Origin: Amycolatopsis sp. cg9
GTDB taxonomy: Bacteria; Actinomycetota; Actinomycetes; Mycobacteriales; Pseudonocardiaceae
Length of the DNA: 64,000 nt
Direction of reading: 5' to 3'
NCBI RefSeq assembly: GCF_041346945.1
Contig: NZ_CP166850.1
Coordinates: forward strand, 10,028,501-10,092,500
Of the stretch, positions 14,833 to 22,799 are shown piece by piece. Under the pieces are notes generated by a model. The model was not told where the DNA came from and ran no database searches. It was given only the letters and a program-made list of their open reading frames with translations. The translations under genes were made by a program, and so were the position numbers. Position 1 is the first letter of the stretch. Every line of letters begins with the position of its first letter.

Positions 14833-17800
14833 TCACTGACTCTGGTCCGAGGCGTGCACCGGCGGACCCGCCGGCCGCGACGCCGCCCGGCGCGGACGGC
14901 GCCGGGTGGAGCGCACGGCCGGTTCGGGCACGCTGACCTCGGGTTCGGCGACCGGCTGAGCGGCCTCCGAAGACTCGTTGACCGGCTCTTCGGCCGCCAC
15001 CGGCGTCTCGTCCGCCTCCGTGGTGGCCGGGACGTCCGCGACCTCCTTGGCGGGCTCCGGGACGTGCCCGTTGCCGTTCACGGCGCCGTGGTCGTGCTCC
15101 TTGGCGGCCTTCGAGGCGTTCGCCATCGCCGCCACCGCCGACGCGATCGACTCGCGCTGCTCCGGCGTCGGCACGGCGTGCACCTCGGCCTTGGCGGGTT
15201 CGGCCGGCTCCTTGGCGGCCTCCTCGCCCTTGCCGCGGCCACGCGACCGGCGGGAGGTCTTCTCCCCGCCGCCACCGCCGCCGTTGCCACCGCCGTTGCC
15301 GTTCCCCCCGTGGGAGTGCCCGGAACCGCCGCCGGTGCGCTGCACCTCGGTCGAGACGAGCACGCCCCGGCCCTTGCAGTGCTCGCACGGCGTCGAGAAC
15401 GCCTCCAGCAGGCCGGTGCCGATCTTCTTGCGGGTCATCTGGACCAGGCCGAGCGAGGTGACCTCGGCGACCTGGTGGCGCGTGCGGTCGCGGCCGAGGC
15501 ACTCGGTGAGGCGGCGCAGCACCAGCTCGCGGTTCGACTCGAGCACCATGTCGATGAAGTCGATGACGATGATGCCGCCGATGTCCCGCAGCCGGAGCTG
15601 GCGGACGATCTCCTCCGCCGACTCCAGGTTGTTGCGGGTCACCGTCTCCTCGAGGTTGCCACCCGATCCGGTGAACTTGCCGGTGTTGACGTCGATGACC
15701 GTCATCGCCTCGGTGCGGTCGATGACCAGGTAACCGCCGCTCGGCAGCCAGACCTTGCGGTCGAGGGCCTTGGTGATCTGCTCGTCGATCCGGTGGTCGG
15801 CGAACGCGTCACCGGTGCCGGTGTAGCGCTTGAGCCGCTCGGTCAGCTCCGGGGCGACGTGCCGGACGTAGTCGTTGATCGTCTCCCACGACCGGTTGCC
15901 CTGGATCTCCAGCTTGGTGAAGTCCTCGGTGAAGAGGTCACGCACGACCTTGACCAGCAGGTCCGGCTCTTCGTAGAGCATGGTCGGCGCGCCGCCCTTC
16001 TTGCCGGAACCGGCGGCGGCCTTCTCCTTGATGACGTCCCACTGCGCCTTCAGGCGGTCGACGTCGCGGCCCAGCTCCTCCTCGCCGATGCCCTCGGAGG
16101 CGGTGCGGATGATGACGCCCGCGTCCTCCGGGACGATCCGCTTGAGGATGTCCTTGAGCCGGCGGCGCTCGTTCTCCGGCAGCTTGCGGGAGATGCCGGT
16201 GGCGCCGCCCGCGGGTACGTAGACGAGGAAGCGGCCGGGCAGCGAGATCTGCGTGGTCAGCCGGGCGCCCTTGTGCCCGACCGGGTCCTTGGTGACCTGG
16301 ACCAGCACGGAGTCGCCGGTGGACAGCGCCTGCTCGATCTTGCGGGCCTTGCCCTCCAGGCCGGCGGCGTCCCAGTCGACCTCGCCGGCGTAGAGCACGG
16401 CGTTGCGGCCGCGGCCGATGTCGATGAACGCGGCTTCCATGCTCGGCAGCACGTTCTGGACGCGGCCGAGGTAGACGTTGCCGACGATCGAGCCGGAGCC
16501 CGACTGCGTCACGAAGTGCTCGACCAGCACACCGTCTTCGAGCACGCCGATCTGCGTCGAGTCGCCCTTCTCGGCGACGACCATCGTGCGCTCGACCGAC
16601 TCGCGGCGGGCGAGGAACTCGGCCTCGGACAGGATCGGGGCGCGGCGGCGGCCGGCCTCGCGGCCGTCGCGCCGGCGCTGGCGCTTGGCCTCCAGGCGGG
16701 TCGACCCGCGGACGCTGCGCACCTCGTCGCGCGCCGGGCGTTCGCGCTCGGCCTGCTCGGCCTTGGCCTGGCGGACGTGCGTGACGGTGTTGGGCGGGTC
16801 GTCGGTCGTCTCGGCGTCGTCGCCGTCCGAGCCCTTGCGGCGACGGCGGCGACGACGGCGCTTGCTGCCGCCTTCGCCCTCGTCGTCGCTGTCGGACTCC
16901 GAAGCGGGGCCGGCGGCTTCCTCGGCCTCTTCGGTGTCCGCTTCGGGCTTTTCGTCACCGGCGCGGGACCGGCGGCGCGGCTGCTCTTCGGCCTGGTCGT
17001 CGTCGTTTTCGGTGCCTTCGTCGCCGCCCTCGGCGCCCTTGCCACGGCCACGGCCGCGACGGCCACGGCGGCGGCGACGGCGGCTGCCGCCGTCCTCGTC
17101 GTCACCGTCGGCGCCGTTGTCGGCGGGGGTGGTGTCTTCGGCTTCGTCCGCGGCGGGCTCGGGCTCCGGGCGGGGCTCCGGCTCCGCGAACGGGTCGGCC
17201 GGCTTGCGGGCCGGCTTGACCGCGCGCTCGGACGGCTCCGGCGGCAGGAAGACCGGCGACGGCGCGGCGAACACCGGCAGGTGGGCGCGGGTCTTCTGGC
17301 GCGGGCGCGGCTTCTCGGCCTCGGCGGCCGGCACCTCGGGCACCGGCGGGACCGCGGGGGCGGACTGGCGGGTGGCCTGCTCCTGGGCGGCGTCCTGACC
17401 GGCGCCGCCGCGGGTGCGGCCGCGGCCCTGGTCGGCGTTGCCCCGGCCACGGCCCGCGGACTGGCCCTGGTCGGCGGCGTCCCGGCCGCCGCCCGCGGGC
17501 TGCCCCTGGTCGGCGGCGTCCCGGGTCGGACCGGCGTTGCCCCGGCCCTGGCCCTGGGCAGCGCCCTGGTCCTGGGCAGCGTCGGCCTGGCCGCGACCGG
17601 CGAGCCGGCCCTGGTCCTGATCGGCGTCGGCCTGGCCGCGACCGGAGCGGCCGCCCTGGTCGGCGTCGGCCTGGCCACGACCGGCGGCGGCCTCGTCCTG
17701 GGTGGCGCCGGCCGGGGTGTCGCTCCGGTCCTGGCCGGTGCCGGCCGGGGCTCCTTCCGGCGCGGTGGGCTGTCCGCCCTCGGCCGGGGTGAAGGCCTCG

Positions 17801-18018
17801 GCGACCTTGAGCGCCACTTCCCTGGTCACGCTCGACTGTGCGCTGCGCACGCTTTCGCCCAGCTCGGTGAGCTTGACGAGGATGTCCCGGCTGTGCGACT
17901 CGAGCAGCTTGGCCAGCGCGTGCACCCGGATCCGGGCGGGCAGGTCGGCCAGCGGGCCGGTCGTGGGTGTGGCGGGATTCCCGCCGGTGTGCTCGGCGGG
18001 TGTTTCCGCGTTCGACAT
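14833..18018 (-). CDS. rne: Ribonuclease E/G family endoribonuclease with IF2_N-like N-terminus
   Basis: From the ATG at 18018 (GGAGGAG upstream) the protein is 1061 residues. Residues about 28-75 (RVHALAKLLESHSRDILVKL onward) resemble the IF-2 N-terminal domain. Residues 112-205 are a Gly/Gln/Asp/Arg repeat, followed by acidic and Arg-rich disordered segments with runs of Arg. The catalytic core starts near 530 with the S1 domain (GSIVGNVYLGRVQNVLPSME), then the RNase H-like and DNase I-like parts, with VIDVNTGKFTG and IIVIDFIDM holding the Mg-binding Asp residues. The Zn-link appears as CEHCKGRG. Low-complexity tails are usual in actinobacterial RNase E and scaffold the degradosome. It processes rRNA and turns over mRNA. 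Confidence 0.95.
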   Translation of the reverse strand: MSNAETPAEHTGGNPATPTTGPLADLPARIRVHALAKLLESHSRDILVKLTELGESVRSAQSSVTREVALKVAEAFTPAEGGQPTAPEGAPAGTGQDRSDTPAGATQDEAAAGRGQADADQGGRSGRGQADADQDQGRLAGRGQADAAQDQGAAQGQGRGNAGPTRDAADQGQPAGGGRDAADQGQSAGRGRGNADQGRGRTRGGAGQDAAQEQATRQSAPAVPPVPEVPAAEAEKPRPRQKTRAHLPVFAAPSPVFLPPEPSERAVKPARKPADPFAEPEPRPEPEPAADEAEDTTPADNGADGDDEDGGSRRRRRRGRRGRGRGKGAEGGDEGTENDDDQAEEQPRRRSRAGDEKPEADTEEAEEAAGPASESDSDDEGEGGSKRRRRRRRRKGSDGDDAETTDDPPNTVTHVRQAKAEQAERERPARDEVRSVRGSTRLEAKRQRRRDGREAGRRRAPILSEAEFLARRESVERTMVVAEKGDSTQIGVLEDGVLVEHFVTQSGSGSIVGNVYLGRVQNVLPSMEAAFIDIGRGRNAVLYAGEVDWDAAGLEGKARKIEQALSTGDSVLVQVTKDPVGHKGARLTTQISLPGRFLVYVPAGGATGISRKLPENERRRLKDILKRIVPEDAGVIIRTASEGIGEEELGRDVDRLKAQWDVIKEKAAAGSGKKGGAPTMLYEEPDLLVKVVRDLFTEDFTKLEIQGNRSWETINDYVRHVAPELTERLKRYTGTGDAFADHRIDEQITKALDRKVWLPSGGYLVIDRTEAMTVIDVNTGKFTGSGGNLEETVTRNNLESAEEIVRQLRLRDIGGIIVIDFIDMVLESNRELVLRRLTECLGRDRTRHQVAEVTSLGLVQMTRKKIGTGLLEAFSTPCEHCKGRGVLVSTEVQRTGGGSGHSHGGNGNGGGNGGGGGGEKTSRRSRGRGKGEEAAKEPAEPAKAEVHAVPTPEQRESIASAVAAMANASKAAKEHDHGAVNGNGHVPEPAKEVADVPATTEADETPVAAEEPVNESSEAAQPVAEPEVSVPEPAVRSTRRRPRRAASRPAGPPVHASDQSQ
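17404..17685 (-). repeat. Degenerate coding repeats in rne
   Basis: Residues 112-205 of the RNase consist of imperfect units of the type GRGQADADQ and RDAADQGQ. The DNA repeats in step. It is a low-complexity, disordered linker, likely to vary in length between strains. Confidence 0.6.
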
Positions 18019-18461
18019 GTGTCTCCTCCGCCCCCGGGCGCGTCTGCCGGTTGCACCGGCAGGGACGCGGCCGCGCAGGGGCCCCTTTCTGTTCGTTCCG
18101 CCGTGGTGGTCACCAGCGGCGGGAATCCTTGCCCGACGACCGGGCGCCGCACCACCGCTTCCGGTGGGGCGCAACCCGGTCAAAGGTCTGCTCGGCGGCG
18201 TGCGTGGCCAGGCTCTCGCGGCCCCCGGGCCGCCCGCCACGTCGTCCAGCCGCCCGGTTCGCGAGCGGCGACGCGCGTCGTGCTGTACATGCACATCACC
18301 GGGCCACAACACCGCAGGCAGCACCTCTCACGTGCGCCCCGCGGCCCAGCGGCCACCCCGAGTATCCCACACCGGGTGACCACTCCGGTGTACTCGGTAC
18401 CTCCCGCAGGCGTCCGGGCGCGCCGCGGGGGCCACCGGCCGGGCGAACTTGGCCGCAGCGC
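18019..18461. other. Long gap between rne and the subtilase gene, with rne leader hairpins
   Basis: No gene is supported in this stretch (the whole gap is 541 bp, to 18559). On the rne side two hairpins are seen. One, at 18040-18068, contains CTGCCGGT/ACCGGCAG with a 3-base loop and sits just upstream of the rne ribosome-binding site. The other, at 18098-18122, pairs CCGCCG-TGGTG with CACCA-CGGCGG. A weaker CACCGG/CCGGTG repeat lies at 18370-18390. The rne leader is a known site of autoregulation in other bacteria; that is inference here. Confidence 0.4.
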
Positions 18462-18490
18462 TTGTCCGCCGGGCACGGGGTGGCTACCGT
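18462..18490 (+). promoter_or_regulatory. Candidate sigma-70-type promoter for the subtilase
   Basis: TTGTCC (18462-18467) and TACCGT (18485-18490) are separated by exactly 17 bp, close to the actinobacterial housekeeping consensus. They lie about 70 bp upstream of the GTG at 18560. Confidence 0.45.
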
Positions 18491-18559
18491 GCGGCTCGGG
18501 GTGGCCGGATCGATCGCGCGCGCCGGCACCCGCGGTACCTGCATCCGGTGGGAGGTCCG

Positions 18560-19987
18560 GTGTCCCTGCTGGCGCGGCCGCTGCGGGCGGCCGTGTGCAC
18601 CGTCTTGGTGCTTTCGGGATGCGTCACCGCCGGTCCGGCGGTGGCGGACGAGCCCGCCTGTGCCCACGGACGGTCCCTCCGCTACGTCGTCACCTTCGAC
18701 CGCGGTACCACCGAGTCTTCGGCCCGCGGGCGGATCACCGGCGCGTGCGGCGCCACCACCGTCTACTACCCGCAGATCGCCGTGGCGATCGCGACCTCCG
18801 GCGACCCGGGCTTCGGCGAGCGGATCGGGCTCGACCGGGCGTTCAGCGCCCAGGCCGAGCGGCTGGCCGCGCAGCGCGCCACGGACCCGGTGAAGCCCCA
18901 GCCGGCGCGGGCGGCGCTGCCCCGTACCGACCCCGCGAAGGTGCCGGCCACCGACTTGAGCGCGCAGCAGTGGGACATGCGGATGATCAACGCGGGCCGG
19001 GCGCGCGGCTTCACCGGCGGCAGCCGCGACGTCGTCGTCGGCGTGCTCGACTCGGGCGTCGACCCGGACCACCCGGACCTCGCCGGCGCGCTCGACGCGG
19101 ACGACTCCGCCGGCTGCCTGAGCGGTGCCCCCGACCGCGCGCCCGCGGCTTGGGCGCCGACGACGTCGGTGCACGGGACGCACGTGGCGGGCATCATCGC
19201 CGCGGCCGACGACGGGCGGGGTGTGACCGGTGTGGCACCCGGGGTGCGGGTGGCGTCGGTGAAGGTGATCGACGACCGCGGCTACGCCGACCCCGAAGCC
19301 GCGGTGTGCGGCCTGATGTGGGCGGCGTCACGGCACATGCGGCTGACGAACAGCAGCTTCTTCGTGAACCCGTGGACGCTCTCGTGCATCCGCGGCAACG
19401 ACCGCGGCGTGGTCCACGAGGCCCTGGCGCGCGCGGTCGAATACAGCACGTCGGCGGGCACGCTGAACGTCGCGGCGGCGACCAACGAAGCCGTGGACCT
19501 GACACCGTCGGCCCGCTCCGGCTCGCCCGGGGCGGGCGACGGCTGCGAGGCCCTGCCGGCCGGGCTGCGGGACGTCGTCGCGGTGTCGGCCGTGGGTTCG
19601 GACCGGGTGAAGGCGGGCTACAGCTCGTACGGGCTGGGCGTGATCGATGTCACCGCGCCGGGCGGCGAGACGGGCGAGTGCGTCCTTTCGACCGTGCCGG
19701 GCGGGTACGCGCCGCTGTGCGGGACGTCGATGGCCGCGCCGCACGTCACCGGGGTGCTGGCGCTGCTGGCCTCCCGCGACCCCGGCGCCCGCCCGCGGCA
19801 GCTGCGCCGGACGCTCGAGACGCAGGCGACACCGATGGCCTGCCCGGCCGACTACGACCTGACCGGGGACGGGACGCAGGACGCGTACTGCGCCGGGTAC
19901 GAGGGCTACAACGGGTTCTACGGGCACGGGATGGCGGACGCGCTGGCGGCCGTGGCGCCGGCGGGACGGCCGGACCCGGCTCGCTGA
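18560..19987 (+). CDS. Secreted S8 family serine protease (subtilase)
   Basis: From the GTG at 18560 (GGGAGG upstream) the protein is 475 residues. The signal region ends in VLSGC-21, which fits a lipobox; an Ala-x-Ala site (AVA, 27-29) would instead release it by signal peptidase I. A short prodomain-like part (39-105) precedes the catalytic domain. The triad is complete: Asp164 in GVLDSGVD, His205 in VHGTHVAG and Ser390 in CGTSMAAPH, with the oxyanion Asn near 309. No C-terminal membrane anchor is present, so it is not a mycosin. Several paired Cys suggest disulfides. The substrate is unknown. Confidence 0.92.
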   Translation: MSLLARPLRAAVCTVLVLSGCVTAGPAVADEPACAHGRSLRYVVTFDRGTTESSARGRITGACGATTVYYPQIAVAIATSGDPGFGERIGLDRAFSAQAERLAAQRATDPVKPQPARAALPRTDPAKVPATDLSAQQWDMRMINAGRARGFTGGSRDVVVGVLDSGVDPDHPDLAGALDADDSAGCLSGAPDRAPAAWAPTTSVHGTHVAGIIAAADDGRGVTGVAPGVRVASVKVIDDRGYADPEAAVCGLMWAASRHMRLTNSSFFVNPWTLSCIRGNDRGVVHEALARAVEYSTSAGTLNVAAATNEAVDLTPSARSGSPGAGDGCEALPAGLRDVVAVSAVGSDRVKAGYSSYGLGVIDVTAPGGETGECVLSTVPGGYAPLCGTSMAAPHVTGVLALLASRDPGARPRQLRRTLETQATPMACPADYDLTGDGTQDAYCAGYEGYNGFYGHGMADALAAVAPAGRPDPAR

Positions 19988-20007
19988 TCCGCGTGTGGCG
20001 CGGAGAT

Positions 20008-20060
20008 GTCGTGAAAGGGTCGTTCATGGCGTCCGGCGAGGTGAACGACCCTTTCACGAC
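20008..20060. terminator. Perfect 19-bp stem between convergent genes
   Basis: 20008-20026 and 20042-20060 are perfect complements (GTCGTGAAAGGGTCGTTCA and its reverse) around a 15-base loop. It lies between the subtilase stop and the stop of the convergent ABC permease, so it is a likely bidirectional terminator. It shares the CGTGAAA core with the palindrome at 11198. Confidence 0.6.
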
Positions 20061-20103
20061 GTGCGGGCGGTGGAGCGGCAGGGACGCGAGCGCTCGCTGA
20101 TCC

Positions 20104-20934
20104 TCACGTCAGGAGCAGCTTGGCGATGCGGCGGGTCGACGCCCAGAGGCCCACTCCTCCCAGGATCAGCAGGTACGCCAGGTTGACCAGCATCGACCCC
20201 GACAGCAGGCCCGTCGCCAAGCCGCGCATCAGCTCGATCGCGTGGTAGAGCGGGAGGCAGCGGACCACCCACTGCAGCGGCTCCGGGTACACCGACAGCG
20301 GGAAGAACGTCGTCGCGAACAGGAACATCGGGGTCAGGCCCAGCTGGATGTAGTCGAACTGGGAGGTCGAGCGCAGGAACGTCACCAGTGCCATGCCGAT
20401 CGCCGAGAAGGCCAGGCCGACCAGGAGCGCCGCCGGGACCATCAGGAGGGCCCACCACGACGCCAGCAGGCCCATCGCCGCCGCGATGGCCAGGAACGCC
20501 ACCGCGTACAGGCCGCCGCGGGTGATCGCCCAGCCGATTTCGCCGAGGGCCACGTCGAGGGGGCCGATCGGGGTGGCGAGCATCGCGTCGTACAGCTTCG
20601 CGTAGCGCAGCTTGAAGAACAGGTTGTACGTCGATTCGAAGACCGCGCCGTTCATCGCCGAGGTCGCCAGCAGGGCCGGGGCCACGAACGCGACGTAGCT
20701 CATCGGGTGCCCGTCCGGGCCGGGCACCTCGGTGACCAGCCGGCCGAAGCCGAGCTGGAACGCCAGCAGGTACAGGAACGGCTCGGCGGCGCCGGACAGG
20801 AAGATCAGCCAGTTGCCGCGGTACACCATGACCGAGCGCTCGACGAGCATGCGCGCGCGGCCGGCGTACAGCCCGGGTGGCAGCACCCGCAGCAGCAGTC
20901 CCGCGCGCCGCGGTGGGGCCTGGACGCTCACCAT
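20104..20934 (-). CDS. ABC-2 type transport permease (second subunit)
   Basis: The 276-residue protein has six predicted helices of the ABC-2 fold (DrrB-like). Typical signs are an amphipathic N-terminus RARMLVERSVMVYRGNWLIF, YVAFVAPALLATSAMNGAVFE and the late segment LTPMFLFATTFFPLSVYP. Its ATG overlaps the stop of the other permease by one base (TGATG). With the ATPase at 21814 it should form an exporter of drugs, lipids or polysaccharides. Confidence 0.9.
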   Translation of the reverse strand: MVSVQAPPRRAGLLLRVLPPGLYAGRARMLVERSVMVYRGNWLIFLSGAAEPFLYLLAFQLGFGRLVTEVPGPDGHPMSYVAFVAPALLATSAMNGAVFESTYNLFFKLRYAKLYDAMLATPIGPLDVALGEIGWAITRGGLYAVAFLAIAAAMGLLASWWALLMVPAALLVGLAFSAIGMALVTFLRSTSQFDYIQLGLTPMFLFATTFFPLSVYPEPLQWVVRCLPLYHAIELMRGLATGLLSGSMLVNLAYLLILGGVGLWASTRRIAKLLLT

Positions 20935-21740
20935 CAGACCACCAGCCTCCGGTAGAAGGCCCGGTGCGCGAACGCCCACCCGGCCGCGAACAACGCCGCC
21001 AGCACCGCGAAGTGGCCGAGCATCGCCCAGCCGCCGACCCCGCCGACGCTCACGCCGCGGGCCAGCTGCGTGCCGTGCCACAGCGGGGAAAGCCAGGCCA
21101 GCCAGCGGATCGCGGCCGGCAGCTGGGTGATCGGGAAGAAGGTGCCGGAGAACAACGTCATCGGCATCACGACGAAGCGGAAGATCAGCCCGAACCGCTG
21201 GCCCTCGTCGAACGTCCGCGCCGCCAGCGCGGCCATCGGCGTGGTGCAGGCGAGGCCGGTGACGGTGCCCGCCAGGATCACCAGCAGCACCCCCGGCCCG
21301 GTCCAGGCGCCGAAGAACAGCGCGACGAACGCGTAGATCGCGCCCGCCAGCGTCAGCCGCAGCGCCGACCAGATCAGGTGCCCGCCGAACACCTGGCCCG
21401 GCGACACCGGGGTGGCCGTGACGGCCAGGTAGTCCTTCTGCCACTTGAACCCCGACAGCACGGGATAGCTCGATTCGCCGACGGCCTGCTGCGCCGCACC
21501 GGCGGCGAGCAGGGCCGGCGCGATGTACTGGAGGTAGGTCAGGCCGCCGGTGACCGCGCCCGGGCGCACCTGCGAGCCGAACCCGAGGCCCATCGCGGCC
21601 AGGAACAGCACCGGTTGCAGCCCGGTGGAGTACAAAGTGGACAGCCAGTGCCTGCGGTACCAGGTCCAGTGTCCCTCGACGCGCAGCCACGCGCCGTGCC
21701 ACTTGCCGACGACGCGGCCGGTGGATTCGATGGTGGTCAC
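20934..21740 (-). CDS. ABC-2 type transport permease (first subunit)
   Basis: The 268-residue permease has the same layout as its neighbour: a cytoplasmic N-terminal helix (HWTWYRRHWLSTLYSTGLQP), YLQYIAPALLAAGAAQQAV, and VVMPMTLFSGTFFPITQLP before the last helix. Two different permeases suggest a heterodimeric membrane unit. It lies 73 bp after the ATPase stop and overlaps the next permease. The substrate is not predictable. Confidence 0.9.
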   Translation of the reverse strand: MTTIESTGRVVGKWHGAWLRVEGHWTWYRRHWLSTLYSTGLQPVLFLAAMGLGFGSQVRPGAVTGGLTYLQYIAPALLAAGAAQQAVGESSYPVLSGFKWQKDYLAVTATPVSPGQVFGGHLIWSALRLTLAGAIYAFVALFFGAWTGPGVLLVILAGTVTGLACTTPMAALAARTFDEGQRFGLIFRFVVMPMTLFSGTFFPITQLPAAIRWLAWLSPLWHGTQLARGVSVGGVGGWAMLGHFAVLAALFAAGWAFAHRAFYRRLVV

Positions 21741-21813
21741 GGGCGCCGCCGGGTGGTTCCGGGGCGCCCGCCGGCGCGGCTCGCGGCCGGGTGAGTCGGC
21801 GAAGGGGTTCCCA

Positions 21814-22758
21814 TCAGTCCACCAGCGTCCGGCCGGTCAGCCGCAGGAAGACGTCCTCCAGCGAACTCCGGCGCACCAGGCTCGAGAGCGGGCGCACCCC
21901 GCGGGCGTGCGCGTGTTCCAGCGCGACCTCGCCGTCGTCGCTGTAGAGCAGGACCCGGTCCGGCAGGATCTCCACGCGCTCCGCCAGCCCTTCGACCTGC
22001 TGGGCCGCCGCGGCCTGCTCCCCCGACGCGAACCGCAGCTCGACGACTTCGCGCGTCGAGTAGCGCTTGATCAGGTCCGCCGGCGAGCCCTCCGCCGCGA
22101 TGCGGCCGTGGTCCATCACCACCAGCCTGTCGCAGAGCTGCTCGGCCTCGTCCATGTAGTGCGTCGTGACGATCAGCGTCGTGCCCTGGGCCTTGAGGCG
22201 GAACAGCCGGTCCCACAACAGGTGCCGGGCCTGCGGGTCGAGGCCCGTCGTCGGCTCGTCGAGCAGCAGCAGCTCCGGGTCGTTGACCAGCGACCGCGCG
22301 ATCGTCAGCCGCCGCTTCATGCCGCCGGAGAGCGGGTCGACCTTGTCGTCGGCCCGGTCGGTCAGCTGCGCGAACTCCAGCAATTCCTCGGCCTTGCGCC
22401 GGGCCGCTGCCCGCGACAGGCCGAAGTAGCGGCCGTAGATCAGCAGGTTCTCCCGGACCGTCAGCTCGACGTCCAGGTTGTCCTGCTGCGGCACCACGCC
22501 CAGGCGCGCGCGGATCCGCGGGCCGGCGGTCTCCGGGTCGGCGCCGAGCACGCGCAGATCGCCGTCCGTGCGTGGTGACACGCACGCGATCATCCGCATG
22601 GTCGACGACTTCCCGGCGCCGTTGGGCCCGAGGAAGCCGAACGCCTCCCCGCGCCGCACCTCGACGTCGATCCCGCGCACGGCCTCGAACCCGCCGAAGC
22701 GCTTCACGAGCGCCTTGGCCTGCACCAGTGCCGGTTCCCGGTCCTCCGATTCGTCCAC
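21814..22758 (-). CDS. ABC transporter ATP-binding protein (DrrA-like)
   Basis: From the GTG at 22758 the protein is 314 residues. It shows Walker A GPNGAGKS (44-51), the Q-loop VVPQQDNLD, signature LSGGMKRR, Walker B LLLLDEPT, the D-loop GLDPQ and the His switch TTHYMDEAE. The C-terminal extension of about 90 residues is of the daunorubicin-resistance (DrrA) type and binds the permease. It is the first gene of a three-gene exporter operon. The function is ATP-driven export of an unknown compound. Confidence 0.93.
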   Translation of the reverse strand: MDESEDREPALVQAKALVKRFGGFEAVRGIDVEVRRGEAFGFLGPNGAGKSSTMRMIACVSPRTDGDLRVLGADPETAGPRIRARLGVVPQQDNLDVELTVRENLLIYGRYFGLSRAAARRKAEELLEFAQLTDRADDKVDPLSGGMKRRLTIARSLVNDPELLLLDEPTTGLDPQARHLLWDRLFRLKAQGTTLIVTTHYMDEAEQLCDRLVVMDHGRIAAEGSPADLIKRYSTREVVELRFASGEQAAAAQQVEGLAERVEILPDRVLLYSDDGEVALEHAHARGVRPLSSLVRRSSLEDVFLRLTGRTLVD

Positions 22759-22799
22759 ACCCCGACCATACGAGCGGGCACCGACAAAAACCGAACGGT

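Noticed and set aside
17404..17685. Tandem repeat in rne considered as a non-coding minisatellite
   Set aside because: It is inside the RNase reading frame and codes for a normal low-complexity linker.
18560..19987. Subtilase considered as a type VII secretion mycosin
   Set aside because: No C-terminal membrane anchor and no ESX genes nearby.
14803..20100. Long plus-strand open frame opposite rne and continuing over the subtilase
   Set aside because: It is antisense to a clear RNase E and out of frame with the subtilase; composition is that of a shadow frame.
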